Below, piece after piece: positions 7,446-15,206 of a stretch of 64,000 nt of DNA. Source of the stretch: Gemmatimonadota bacterium (GTDB lineage: Bacteria > Gemmatimonadota > Gemmatimonadetes > Longimicrobiales > Gaopeijiaceae). The notes below the pieces were generated by a model. It was not told the origin of the DNA and did no database searches. It saw only the letters and a program-made list of their open reading frames with translations. The stretch is from NCBI GenBank assembly GCA_022826005.1, contig JAJDVT010000109.1, positions 1 through 64,000 of the forward strand, written 5' to 3'. Every line of letters starts with the position of its first letter. The stretch's first letter is position 1. The position numbers were made by a program, and so were the translations under genes.

Positions 7446-8249
7446 TCAGCTCCCCGAGAAGTCCGGCTTGCGCTTCTCGACGTAGGCGTTCAGCCCCTCG
7501 CGCGCGTCGTCGGAGGCGAAGAGCTGCTGCTGTAGTTCGCGCTCCAGGGCCAGCGCCGTCTCGAAGGGAATCTCGGCGCCCGTCTGCACGGAACGCTTGA
7601 TGAGCCCCACCGCTCTGGACGCCCGCCCGGGAGGACAGAAGCCGCGGGCATAGCCGATCACCCGGTCCATGAACTCGTCGAGCGACTCCGTCTCCCACAC
7701 GTCGTTGACGATCCCGAGTTCCCGCGCCTCGTCGAAGCCGAAGGTCCGGCCGGTCGCCATCAGTTCGATGGCGCGCGACTTGCCGACGAGGCGAGTCATC
7801 CTCTGCGTGCCTCCTGTGCCGGGGAGCACGCCGAGATTGACCTCGGGGAGGCCGCACATGCTGCGGCCGCCCCGCGCGATGCGGATGTCGGCCGCCATCG
7901 CGATCTCCAGTCCGCCGCCCACCGTGTGGCCGTTCAGCGCGGCGATCGTCAGCTTGGGCGTGTGTTCCAGGCGGTTGAGCGTCTCGTTGGCGTGCAGGCA
8001 GAAGCAGTACTTGAAGCCGGTCGTCACCTTCGCGAGCATCCCGATGTTGGCTCCGGCCGAGAAGAACTTTTCGCCGTTGCCGGTCAGCACGATCACGTGC
8101 ACATCGTCGTCGAAGCGGGCCTTGAGGATCGCGTCGTCCAGCTGGCGCATCATCTCGTGTGTGTAGGTGTTTGCGGGCGGGTCGTCGAGGGTGATGAGGG
8201 CGACGCCGCCGCCGGCGTCGGAGTAGCGAACGAGGGTCTTCTCGGTCAT
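7446..8249 (-). CDS. Enoyl-CoA hydratase (crotonase family)
   Basis: A 267-residue crotonase, first gene of the minus-strand catabolic operon. Oxyanion-hole residues are in FFSAGANIGML and the two catalytic glutamates in GGGLEIAMAAD and LPEVNLGVLPGTGGTQR. It would hydrate a trans-2-enoyl-CoA to the 3-hydroxyacyl-CoA used by the downstream dehydrogenase. ATG 8249 is preceded by AAAGGAAG at suitable distance and starts the recognisable MTEKTLVRYSD; the longer frame has no better start. It is about 40% different from the second crotonase at 2859, so the two probably do different steps. Confidence 0.88.
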   Translation of the reverse strand: MTEKTLVRYSDAGGGVALITLDDPPANTYTHEMMRQLDDAILKARFDDDVHVIVLTGNGEKFFSAGANIGMLAKVTTGFKYCFCLHANETLNRLEHTPKLTIAALNGHTVGGGLEIAMAADIRIARGGRSMCGLPEVNLGVLPGTGGTQRMTRLVGKSRAIELMATGRTFGFDEARELGIVNDVWETESLDEFMDRVIGYARGFCPPGRASRAVGLIKRSVQTGAEIPFETALALERELQQQLFASDDAREGLNAYVEKRKPDFSGS

Positions 8250-8441
8250 CGGATGAGGGCTTCCTTTGGATGGGGTGAGGCAGAAAGATAACATCGCGGC
8301 CAGCCGGGCAGGATGGCGCGCACCCTACCCGGCGCGATTACATTGAAGGTGTCACTGCGCTGAAGGATTCCGTCGCCCGGTCCGTATCCGGGTGAATCGG
8401 CAACACGCCCGTCCGCACAATCGTTCGCAGGAGGATACAGG

Positions 8442-9794
8442 GTGATGAACAGGATCCGGTTCCGGCTTGCGGCCGTCTACCTGCTCGCGCTCCTCGCCGC
8501 GGCCGCTCCGGCTGCCGCGCAGCGGACCGTGGTGCGGGTGCCCGTCGCAGGGGAGGTGGAGATGGGGCTCGCGCCGTTCATCGAACGGGCGCTGAACGAG
8601 GCCGCCGCGGCCGGCGTGGCGGCTGTTGTGCTGGAGATCGAGACGCCGGGAGGCAGGGTCGACGCCGCCGAGCGGATCACGTCGGCGATCAGCCGCGCGG
8701 AGGTGCCGGTCTACGCGTACGTCAACATGCACGCCTACTCGGCCGGGGCGATGATCGCGCTCTCCGCCGAGCGCGTACTGATGCGGGCCGGCAGCGTCAT
8801 GGGCGCGGCGACCCCGGTGGACGGGAGCGGCACCAAGGCGTCGGAGAAGATGGTGTCCGCGATGCGCGCCCGGATGCGCGCGCTGGCCGAGGCGCGGGGG
8901 CGGGACCCTGCGGTTGCCGAGGCGATGGTGGACGAGGAGCTGGCCATCGAAGGGGTGGTCGAGAGCGGCAAGCTGCTGACGCTGACGACCGGGGAGGCCG
9001 CGCGCCTGGACTACGCGGAAGTGGTGGCCGACTGGGACGGGGTGCTGGAGGCGATCGGGCTGGAGGGGGCGGAGGTGGTCGAGGCGGAGGTGAACTGGGC
9101 CGAGCGGATCGTGCGGTTCTTCACCAATCCGGTCATCGCGCCGTTCCTGCTGTCGCTCGGGTTCCTGGGACTGCTCGTCGAGATCCGGTCGTCCGGATTC
9201 GGGCTGGCCGGGGCCGCCGGAGTGCTGTCGCTGGCCCTCTTCTTCGGGGCGCACCTCCTCGTCGGCCTCGCGGGCGCGGAGGACCTGATCCTGGTGGGTG
9301 TGGGCATCGTCCTGATCGGAGTCGAAGTCTTCCTTGTACCGGGCTTTGGCGTGTTCGGCGTCCTCGGGATCCTCGCGCTACTCGGGGGCGTCTTCATGGC
9401 GCAGATCGGAAACCTCCCCACACAGGCGGACCTGGCGCGCGCCTCGGCGGTGCTGAGCGCGGCGATCATCCTCGTCTTCGCCACGGCCTGGTTCTTCCTG
9501 CAATCGATGTTCGGGAGCTGGCGGCTGAGGCGCAGCGGGGTCATCCTGCCCGAGACCACCGACCGCGACGAGGGTTACACCTCGGCCGACGTGCGCACCG
9601 ACATGGAGGGCGCCGAGGGGGTGGCGATCACCGATCTCCGTCCGGCGGGCGTCGGTCTTTTCGGTGACGAGCGCATGGATGTGGTGTCCGAGAGCGAATG
9701 GATCGAGGAGGGTACCCGCATCCGCGTGCTCAGCGCCGAGGGGTACCGTCACGTCGTGCGCGCGATAGTGTCGTCTGCGAAGACATCGGATTGA
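8442..9794 (+). CDS. NfeD-type membrane serine protease
   Basis: A 450-residue long-form NfeD protein. It has a signal peptide (about 1-26) and a ClpP-like domain (about 28-215) with the dyad serine in NMHAYSAGAMIAL and lysine in GSGTKASEKM. Four or five membrane helices follow (about 225-350), then a C-terminal OB-fold NfeD domain. The family cleaves membrane-associated partners such as stomatin/flotillin proteins and takes part in envelope quality control. AGGAGG lies 7 nt before GTG 8442 and 10 nt before ATG 8445, so either start is possible. The flotillin gene follows after 42 bp, the classic pairing. Confidence 0.92.
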   Translation: MMNRIRFRLAAVYLLALLAAAAPAAAQRTVVRVPVAGEVEMGLAPFIERALNEAAAAGVAAVVLEIETPGGRVDAAERITSAISRAEVPVYAYVNMHAYSAGAMIALSAERVLMRAGSVMGAATPVDGSGTKASEKMVSAMRARMRALAEARGRDPAVAEAMVDEELAIEGVVESGKLLTLTTGEAARLDYAEVVADWDGVLEAIGLEGAEVVEAEVNWAERIVRFFTNPVIAPFLLSLGFLGLLVEIRSSGFGLAGAAGVLSLALFFGAHLLVGLAGAEDLILVGVGIVLIGVEVFLVPGFGVFGVLGILALLGGVFMAQIGNLPTQADLARASAVLSAAIILVFATAWFFLQSMFGSWRLRRSGVILPETTDRDEGYTSADVRTDMEGAEGVAITDLRPAGVGLFGDERMDVVSESEWIEEGTRIRVLSAEGYRHVVRAIVSSAKTSD

Positions 9795-9836
9795 ACGGAC
9801 CGAACCAATCGAACTGAACCCAAGAGGTAACTACGC

Positions 9837-10826
9837 ATGGATCCCATCATTCTCCCGGCGCTGCTCGTCATGGGCCTCATTGTCGCGCTCCTCCTTCTCA
9901 ACTGGGCCGTGCCCATCAGCCTGTGGTTGGAAGCCATCTTCTCGGGTGTCCGGCTGGGGCTGGGCTCGCTGGTGGGGATGCGCCTCCGCAAGGTGAGTCC
10001 CCCGGCGGTGGTGAGGCCGCTGATCGCGTCCACCAAGGCCGGACTGCCGCTGCGGGTGTCGCACCTCGAGGCGCACTATCTGGCGGGGGGCAGCGTGGAG
10101 CGGGTGGTGCGCGCGCTGATCAGCGCCGACAAGGCCTCGATCGACCTCCCCTTCCAGCAGGCCGCGGCGATCGACCTGGCGGGGCGGGACGTCTTCGAGG
10201 CCGTCCAGGTGTCGGTGAACCCCAAGGTGGTGCAGACGCCGCGCGTGGCGGCGATGGCCAGGGACGGCATCCAGCTGATCGCGGTGGCGCGGGTGACCGT
10301 GCGCGCCAACATCAACCGGCTGGTCGGCGGAGCGGGGGAGGAGACGATCCTGGCACGCGTCGGCGAGGGGATCGTGTCGACGATCGGATCGGCGGACACC
10401 CACAAGGCCGTGCTGGAAAACCCGGACGCGATCTCGAAGACCGTACTGCAGAAGGGGCTCGATTCCGGCACCGCCTTCGAGATCCTCTCGATCGACATCG
10501 CCGACGTGGATGTCGGCAAGAACATCGGCGCCGAGCTGCAGACGGACCAGGCCGAGGCCGACAAGCGGGTCGCGCAGGCCCGGGCCGAGGAACGGCGCGC
10601 GATGGCGATGGCCCAGGAGCAGGAGATGATCGCGCGGGTTCAGGAGATGCGCGCGGAGGTGATCGCGGCGGAGGCCCAGGTCCCGCTCGCCATGGCCGAC
10701 GCGTTCAGGAGCGGCAACATGGGCATCATGGACTACGCGCGGTATCGGAACATCGAGTCCGATACGCACATGCGCAGGGCGATCGCCGAGGGCGACGACG
10801 CTCCGCAGCAGTTGCCGGCGGAGTAG
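9837..10826 (+). CDS. floA: Flotillin-like protein FloA
   Basis: A 329-residue FloA (YqfA/UPF0365) family scaffold of membrane microdomains. An N-terminal hydrophobic hairpin (about residues 4-48) anchors it, followed by the PHB-like segment from [20 protein letters not shown]. The flotillin coiled coil rich in A, E and Q ([18 protein letters not shown]) ends in a short tail. Length equals the family norm. AAGAGGT lies just before the ATG. FloA organises lipid rafts holding signalling and transport proteins, and the preceding NfeD is its usual genetic partner. Confidence 0.93.
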   Translation: MDPIILPALLVMGLIVALLLLNWAVPISLWLEAIFSGVRLGLGSLVGMRLRKVSPPAVVRPLIASTKAGLPLRVSHLEAHYLAGGSVERVVRALISADKASIDLPFQQAAAIDLAGRDVFEAVQVSVNPKVVQTPRVAAMARDGIQLIAVARVTVRANINRLVGGAGEETILARVGEGIVSTIGSADTHKAVLENPDAISKTVLQKGLDSGTAFEILSIDIADVDVGKNIGAELQTDQAEADKRVAQARAEERRAMAMAQEQEMIARVQEMRAEVIAAEAQVPLAMADAFRSGNMGIMDYARYRNIESDTHMRRAIAEGDDAPQQLPAE

Positions 10827-10883
10827 GGGCGTGGCGGCAGCCGGAACCGGCCCCTCGCCGCGCACTGGCCCGGGAGCAGCATA

Positions 10884-11570
10884 GTGGATATCAGCTTCGT
10901 CATCCTGCTGATGGTCGTGATGGCCATCCTGGACATGATCGGCAGGATGTTGCGCAAGCGCGCCGCGGTGGCGCCGGACGAGAAGGCCGGGCCGGTCGAC
11001 AGCACGGATGTGCTGAAGTACCTGACCGGGGAGGATCCGGGGGCGGAACCGGGGGCGCCTCGCACGAGTGTGCCGGCGCGCGCGGGGAGCGACCAGCCGG
11101 CGCTTGCAGCGCTTCAGCGCGGCGAGGCTGCTGCTCCACCCCCTGCCAGGGGGCTCTCCGCCGCCCCGGGGCTCCCGGTTGCCGAGCGGCATCCGGCCTC
11201 CGCGCCCCCGGTGCCGGTCAGGGAGGCGCGGGTGCTGGAGTTGCGTGACCGGTCCCCGCGCGAGATCCAGGGCCTTGACCGGTCTCCCCGCGAGATCGTG
11301 CTCCGTGACCGGTCCCCGCGAGAGGTTGAGTTGCGTGACCGGTCCCCGCGCGATGTGGAGCTTCGAGGGGGCGATCCGCTTCCCGTGGAGCACGGGCGTT
11401 CCGCCGGCGCGGCGGGGACCCCGGAGCTCTCCCCACCGCCGGCGCCTGTTCGCCGGACGCGCTCCGGGGGGGTGGGTGACCGGCTGGGGCTGGGCAGCGC
11501 CTCCGGCCTCCGGCGATTGGTCGTCGCCCGCGAGGTGCTGGGGCCTCCGCTCGCGCTGCGCAAGGAGTAG
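10884..11570 (+). CDS. Uncharacterised single-pass membrane protein with repeats
   Basis: A 228-residue protein with one N-terminal membrane segment (ISFVILLMVVMAILDMI) and a long, disordered, proline- and arginine-rich cytoplasmic tail. In the tail four perfect-length 10-residue repeats DRSPRE(I/V)xxx occur back to back. The start is a GTG with GGGAG about 9 nt upstream, 57 bp after floA, so it may be the third gene of that operon. I recognise no domain. Alternating charges suggest a protein- or nucleic-acid-binding tether. The reading frame is convincing because codon use and the in-frame repeat length both fit. Confidence 0.7.
   Translation: MDISFVILLMVVMAILDMIGRMLRKRAAVAPDEKAGPVDSTDVLKYLTGEDPGAEPGAPRTSVPARAGSDQPALAALQRGEAAAPPPARGLSAAPGLPVAERHPASAPPVPVREARVLELRDRSPREIQGLDRSPREIVLRDRSPREVELRDRSPRDVELRGGDPLPVEHGRSAGAAGTPELSPPPAPVRRTRSGGVGDRLGLGSASGLRRLVVAREVLGPPLALRKE
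11247..11366 (+). repeat. Four 30-bp in-frame tandem repeats
   Basis: The palindromic core GACCGGTC recurs at 11247, 11277, 11307 and 11337, exactly 30 bp apart, each followed by (T/C)CCCGCG. Translated, the units read D-R-S-P-R-E plus four variable residues. The core GACCGGTC is itself an 8-bp palindrome. Lies inside the membrane protein gene. Confidence 0.9.
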
Positions 11571-11592
11571 CCGGCGCAGAAGCCGGGGGGGG

Positions 11593-12147
11593 TCAGGGCG
11601 GCCCCGGTCCGGTGGGGGGCATGACGAGGCGGCCGTTGTCGTTGCGGGTAACCAGAACGACATCCCCCGGCGCAGCCACGACCCGGGCGGACAGCGTCGT
11701 CGCCAACGCCTGCACGGAGTCCATTTGCGGGGACGCCGCATCCACGCGCGGGGAGTCCGGGACGAAAGACACCTCGAGGGCGTGGCTGCCGGCCGGGAGG
11801 GGGAAGCGCTCGTAGACGGCAAGGGTGCGTGCGCGCCGGCCGGGATGCCACGCGGGGCCCGCGTGCAGCGTGTCGCCGTCGATGAGGACGATGAGGCCGA
11901 AAGGGACGGTCTCTTCGTTGCAGATCTCCCCCGGGCGCATGTGGCCGGGCACGCCTTCCAGCTCGGCTTCGGTGGGTGGGCGGCAATGCCGGAGCGACGG
12001 GGCGGGCATCCGCCAGGACACCCTGAGTTCGCTCCCTTCGCTCCCCGGCCCCAGCCACGGCACCTGGGACATGAAGACGATGACGACCATCGCGCCCGCC
12101 GCCAGGGCCGCCGCTCCCGTCCGCTTCAGCCAATTCGCGGCGTTCAT
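11593..12147 (-). CDS. Uncharacterised signal-anchored protein in the cytochrome b operon
   Basis: About 184 residues with an N-terminal membrane anchor (TGAAALAAGAMVVIVFMSQVP) and an exported domain. It has two cysteines in the first third (RHCRPPTEAELEGVPGHM and EICNEETVPFG) and a beta-rich remainder ending in RNDNGRLVMPPTG. ATG 12147 overlaps the stop of the cytochrome b fusion gene as ATGA, so it is translationally coupled and likely functions with it. I recognise no family. The MRPGEICNEETVPFGLIVLIDG segment looks like a ligand-binding or carbohydrate-binding beta sandwich, but that is a guess. Confidence 0.65.
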   Translation of the reverse strand: MNAANWLKRTGAAALAAGAMVVIVFMSQVPWLGPGSEGSELRVSWRMPAPSLRHCRPPTEAELEGVPGHMRPGEICNEETVPFGLIVLIDGDTLHAGPAWHPGRRARTLAVYERFPLPAGSHALEVSFVPDSPRVDAASPQMDSVQALATTLSARVVAAPGDVVLVTRNDNGRLVMPPTGPGPP

Positions 12148-13838
12148 TCGCTTCCGGCCTTCGTCCGGCCGGCCCCGGCCGGCCACCGGCGGAACAAGGC
12201 GCTCGGCAGCAGCCGGGAGACCACGCCGGGCGGTCCATGTGGCCCGGCCCCCGCATCGTCCCCGCCGGCCCCTTCCGGCACCTCGCAGTCGGTGTCGATC
12301 CGGATCGCGTCTTCGCCGGCCGGGGATTCAAGCCTGGCCAGCTCGTCCGCGAATTCGCCCAGGGCCCTGTCCACCGAACGCGGGTCGAAGGCGGATGCGT
12401 GGGCCACGTGCACCCGTCTCCGGTCGACCCGCGCCTTCAGCTCGGCCTCGCGCTCGTGATAGAGCCGCTCCACCAGCCACTTCGGCCCTTCCCGTCCCGA
12501 GCAGTCGCGGGGCGGGCACGCCACCACCAGGACGCCCCGCGCCCCGGCCCGCACCAGGTACTCCACGACGGAGGTGTGCAGATTGCCGGCGCACGACACC
12601 TCGAACCGGGCGGGGCCTTCCCCGGCCCGGTCCGAATCGGGCGAAGCCCGCCGGGCGTTCGAGGGGCCGCGCTCGGCGCCGCCGGAACGGCCGCACGCCA
12701 CGACGACGATGGCCCCGGCCCGGAACGCATCCCCCGCCACGAAGTCCCTGACGCGCGCGAGCTGGTCTCTGCCGGTCCGCCCGGGAGGGCCCACGCCCAT
12801 CGGTGCGCAGGAGCCCGCGCAGATGCCGCAGCTGACGCAGTGCGACGGGTTGACCCACGCAACCATGCCGCCGCGGCCATCGGTGCGCTCGACCATCCGG
12901 ATGGCGTCGTAGGGGCAGTCGGCCTCGCACTGGTGGCAGGCGGTGCAGAGCCGGGTCGACACGACGGAGGGTGCCGGTCTCCGGTCCTTGCGCGGCCGGG
13001 CCAGGATCGGGACGGTGGCCAGTACGGCAACCAGGAGGGTGCCTGCCAGCCAGGCCGCCGGGGCGGGGGTGTTGCGCAGCCAGGGGAGCCAGAACGCGTA
13101 AAAGAGGTCGAGCGGCACCTCTGCCGGGATTCTCAGCAGATTGGCGGCCTGCGCAACCGGCGCGGGCAGGAGGACCGCGGCCGCGGCCAGCAGTCCCACG
13201 GTGGCCCAGAGGAGGGGGCGGGGCGGAAGCAACACCGGCCGGGCCACGCGCGAGACGTGCAGCCAGAGGAAGATGACCAGGCCGACCGGGATGGCGATGT
13301 GCAGGAAGAGGTTCATGAAGAAGAACGCGGACGGCAGCGGGTCTGCGCCCGCGAAGGTCCGGGAGACCGGTTCCGAGAAGATGGGCAGGGCGTCGAGGAG
13401 CCTGGCCCCCTCGGTCGCGAGGAGCTGGCCCTGAACGTCCCAGACCATCACGTATCCGGTCCAGCCGCATACGTACAGGAGGAAGAGCAGGAAGACGCCC
13501 GAAACCCAGGCCAGCGCGCGCGGGCCCCAGCTGCGGCCCTGGAAGAACATCCGCAGGGCGTGCACGACGGCGGCGGCGACGGCCAGATCGGCGGCGTACC
13601 GGTGAAGTGATCGAATCCACCGTCCCCCCAAGGGCTGGGCGTCGATCCGGACAATGGACTCGTGCGGGGCGCCGATGCGGTAGAAGAACAGCAGGTAGAT
13701 CCCCGTGACCAGCATGACCGCGAGGCAGAGTACCGCGATGGCTCCGGACTGGTAAAGCGGATTCCACTTCCAGCCGTACAGCCTGTCGGCCCAGCCGTCC
13801 AGCCGGGCCAGCATCCGGGTGAAAGGTCGCTTGAGCAT
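12144..13838 (-). CDS. Cytochrome b / bis-[4Fe-4S] ferredoxin / MvhD fusion
   Basis: A 564-residue membrane redox protein. Residues 25-200 are a cytochrome b6-like N-terminal domain with two H-x13-H heme pairs (H79/H93 and H180/H194). Two more membrane helices follow at about 208-280. Residues 295-346 hold two cluster motifs, C298-x2-C301-x2-C304-x3-C308 and C334-x2-C337-x2-C340-x3-C344. Residues 350-500 resemble the hydrogenase/heterodisulfide reductase small subunit MvhD (VSCAGNLHTSVVEYLVRAGA, then VVACPPRDCSGREGPKW). The arrangement suggests electron exchange between a quinone pool and a soluble Fe-S partner. Start chosen at ATG 13838 because the 12-residue extension from GTG 13874 is not family-like. 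No hydrogenase or Hdr genes are nearby. Confidence 0.85.
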   Translation of the reverse strand: MLKRPFTRMLARLDGWADRLYGWKWNPLYQSGAIAVLCLAVMLVTGIYLLFFYRIGAPHESIVRIDAQPLGGRWIRSLHRYAADLAVAAAVVHALRMFFQGRSWGPRALAWVSGVFLLFLLYVCGWTGYVMVWDVQGQLLATEGARLLDALPIFSEPVSRTFAGADPLPSAFFFMNLFLHIAIPVGLVIFLWLHVSRVARPVLLPPRPLLWATVGLLAAAAVLLPAPVAQAANLLRIPAEVPLDLFYAFWLPWLRNTPAPAAWLAGTLLVAVLATVPILARPRKDRRPAPSVVSTRLCTACHQCEADCPYDAIRMVERTDGRGGMVAWVNPSHCVSCGICAGSCAPMGVGPPGRTGRDQLARVRDFVAGDAFRAGAIVVVACGRSGGAERGPSNARRASPDSDRAGEGPARFEVSCAGNLHTSVVEYLVRAGARGVLVVACPPRDCSGREGPKWLVERLYHEREAELKARVDRRRVHVAHASAFDPRSVDRALGEFADELARLESPAGEDAIRIDTDCEVPEGAGGDDAGAGPHGPPGVVSRLLPSALFRRWPAGAGRTKAGSE

Positions 13839-13896
13839 GCGGAGGGTGCAGGGGAAACGTGGGATACAGGGCACCGCCGGGGTTGCGGCTCGCTAT

Positions 13897-13907
13897 TGAT
13901 TATATCA
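13897..13907. promoter_or_regulatory. Palindrome overlapping a minus-strand TATAAT box
   Basis: TGAT-TAT-ATCA is a perfect 11-bp inverted repeat in a short AT-rich island between the divergent cytochrome b fusion and Rrf2 genes. Read on the minus strand, 13899-13904 is TATAAT, a perfect -10 box about 60 bp before the cytochrome b start. An operator lying on a -10 box is typical of a repressor such as the adjacent Rrf2 protein. It also looks like an FNR/DNR half-site pair (TTGAT..ATCA), but with 3 instead of 4 spacer bases. Confidence 0.5.
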
Positions 13908-13958
13908 TCATGTTCTTATCCAGAATAGATCTCGCCGGACTGGCCGAAAGGACGGGAG

Positions 13959-14603
13959 ATGATATCCGGGACGGCCCGCAACGCGTTGCGGGCAGTAGTG
14001 TACATCGCCGCACGGGAGGCGTCCGGGCCGGTTACCGCCGAAGTGCTCTCCGCGGAGCTCGAATTGCCGCAGAACTACCTCTCCAAGACCCTGCACAGGC
14101 TGGTGCGCGACGGCGTGCTCGATGCAACCCGCGGCCGGGGTGGCGGCTATGTGCTGGCGATCCCGGCCCCGCAGCTCCCCCTGGACCGGGTCCTGGATGT
14201 CATCGACCCGGACAGTCCGGCGCGGCGTTGCCTGCTCGGACGTCCGGAGTGCACGGACTCGGATCCGTGCGCGACCCACCACCGCTGGTGCGTGGTGCGC
14301 GAGGCCATCGACAGCTTCTTCGCCGAAACCACGATCAGCGATCTGTTCTCGTCGTCCCCGGCCGGGCGGGGGCAACAGTCACTCTCCAGCCCCGAGGAGG
14401 GCAAGTCCATGTCCGATCCCGCTACCCGCGCCCCTTCCGAACCCCCGACGGGTCCAGGGAAGGACGGGCCGGTCCCGCTCATGCAGCGCCTCTACGACAG
14501 CCCGTTCCTGCTCCTCGCGGCGTGCATCGTCGTGATGTTCGTGTTCTTCACCGCGTGGGGGATGATCGAGATCATGTCGCTCGAACCCGCGCCTCTGCCG
14601 TAG
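13959..14603 (+). CDS. Rrf2-family Fe-S regulator, in frame with a small membrane peptide
   Basis: Residues 1-135 are an Rrf2 winged-helix regulator: ARNALRAVVYIAARE, the recognition region LPQNYLSKTLHRLVRDG and the wing TRGRGGGY. C91, C98 and C104 plus H107 (C-x6-C-x5-C-x2-H) match the cluster ligands of IscR/NsrR-type sensors, so it should bind an Fe-S cluster and sense NO, oxygen or cluster status. Residues 151-214 are unrelated: a short linker and one membrane helix. An internal ATG at 14409 with its own strong ribosome site suggests the second part is also, or only, made separately. AAAGGA lies 6 nt before ATG 13959. Confidence 0.85.
   Translation: MISGTARNALRAVVYIAAREASGPVTAEVLSAELELPQNYLSKTLHRLVRDGVLDATRGRGGGYVLAIPAPQLPLDRVLDVIDPDSPARRCLLGRPECTDSDPCATHHRWCVVREAIDSFFAETTISDLFSSSPAGRGQQSLSSPEEGKSMSDPATRAPSEPPTGPGKDGPVPLMQRLYDSPFLLLAACIVVMFVFFTAWGMIEIMSLEPAPLP
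14409..14603 (+). CDS. Small single-helix oxidase subunit (subunit IIa/CbaD-like), internal start
   Basis: From the internal ATG at 14409 a 64-residue peptide is encoded with one membrane helix (FLLLAACIVVMFVFFTAWGM) near its C terminus. GAGGAGG lies 8 nt before this ATG, a better ribosome site than most in the window. Order small helix, CuA subunit II, subunit I matches cbaD-cbaB-cbaA of ba3-type oxidases, in which a tiny subunit IIa completes the complex. No stop codon separates it from the Rrf2 frame, so either a fusion or a nested gene is possible; I favour separate translation. Confidence 0.65.
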   Translation: MSDPATRAPSEPPTGPGKDGPVPLMQRLYDSPFLLLAACIVVMFVFFTAWGMIEIMSLEPAPLP

Positions 14604-14633
14604 CGGCCCGTGGACCAGACAAGGAGAACGCCG

Positions 14634-15206
14634 ATGTACCGAACCGGTATCGAACCGCCGGAGCGCGTCTGGTGGAAGAAGGTCGCCCGGCACGAAAAGG
14701 TGTGGGTGTGGATCGCCTTTGCGTGGTGCATGGTCCTCTTCGCGATGATGCCGATCTGGCACCTCCGGGGAGGCCAGAACCCGTCGGGCATCCGGCACCG
14801 CGTGGACCCGGCCGACTTCCAGGCCCGGGTCCTGGAGTTCGTGCAGGAGTACCAGGTGGGCACCGACAACGGTTTCCCGGTGGTGGAGCCCCCGCCCGGC
14901 GGCGACGTGTACCTGCAGGCGTCACAGTTTGCGTGGATGCCGGTGGTGCGCCTCCGGCAAGGGGCCGAATACACGCTGCACCTGTCGTCGCTGGACGTGA
15001 ACCACGGATTCAGCCTCTACCCCCTCAACATCAACTTCCAGGTCGTTCCCGGGTACGACTACGGCCTGCGCATCGTGCCGAACGAGCCCGGCGAATTCCA
15101 CGTGATGTGCAACGAGTTCTGCGGCATCGGCCACCACCTGATGGTCGGCAAGATCATCGTGGAGCCGGCGGATGCGGTGGCGGACGCGGAGGGAGGTGAC
15201 CGGTGA
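14634..15206 (+). CDS. Heme-copper reductase subunit II with CuA site
   Basis: A 190-residue subunit with one N-terminal membrane helix (VWVWIAFAWCMVLFAMMPIW) and a periplasmic cupredoxin domain. The binuclear CuA ligands are all present: H124 in DVNHGFS, then C159, E161, C163, H167 and M170 in CNEFCGIGHHLM. It accepts electrons from cytochrome c or a blue copper protein and passes them to subunit I. The single helix resembles ba3-type subunit II. ATG 14634 follows AAGGAG by about 7 nt; the frame's earlier start is rejected. The stop overlaps the subunit I start. Confidence 0.92.
   Translation: MYRTGIEPPERVWWKKVARHEKVWVWIAFAWCMVLFAMMPIWHLRGGQNPSGIRHRVDPADFQARVLEFVQEYQVGTDNGFPVVEPPPGGDVYLQASQFAWMPVVRLRQGAEYTLHLSSLDVNHGFSLYPLNINFQVVPGYDYGLRIVPNEPGEFHVMCNEFCGIGHHLMVGKIIVEPADAVADAEGGDR

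Noticed and set aside
13896-13910. FNR/CRP-type site
   Set aside because: TTGAT and ATCA are spaced by three bases, but FNR/CRP-type sites need four; recorded only as a palindrome.
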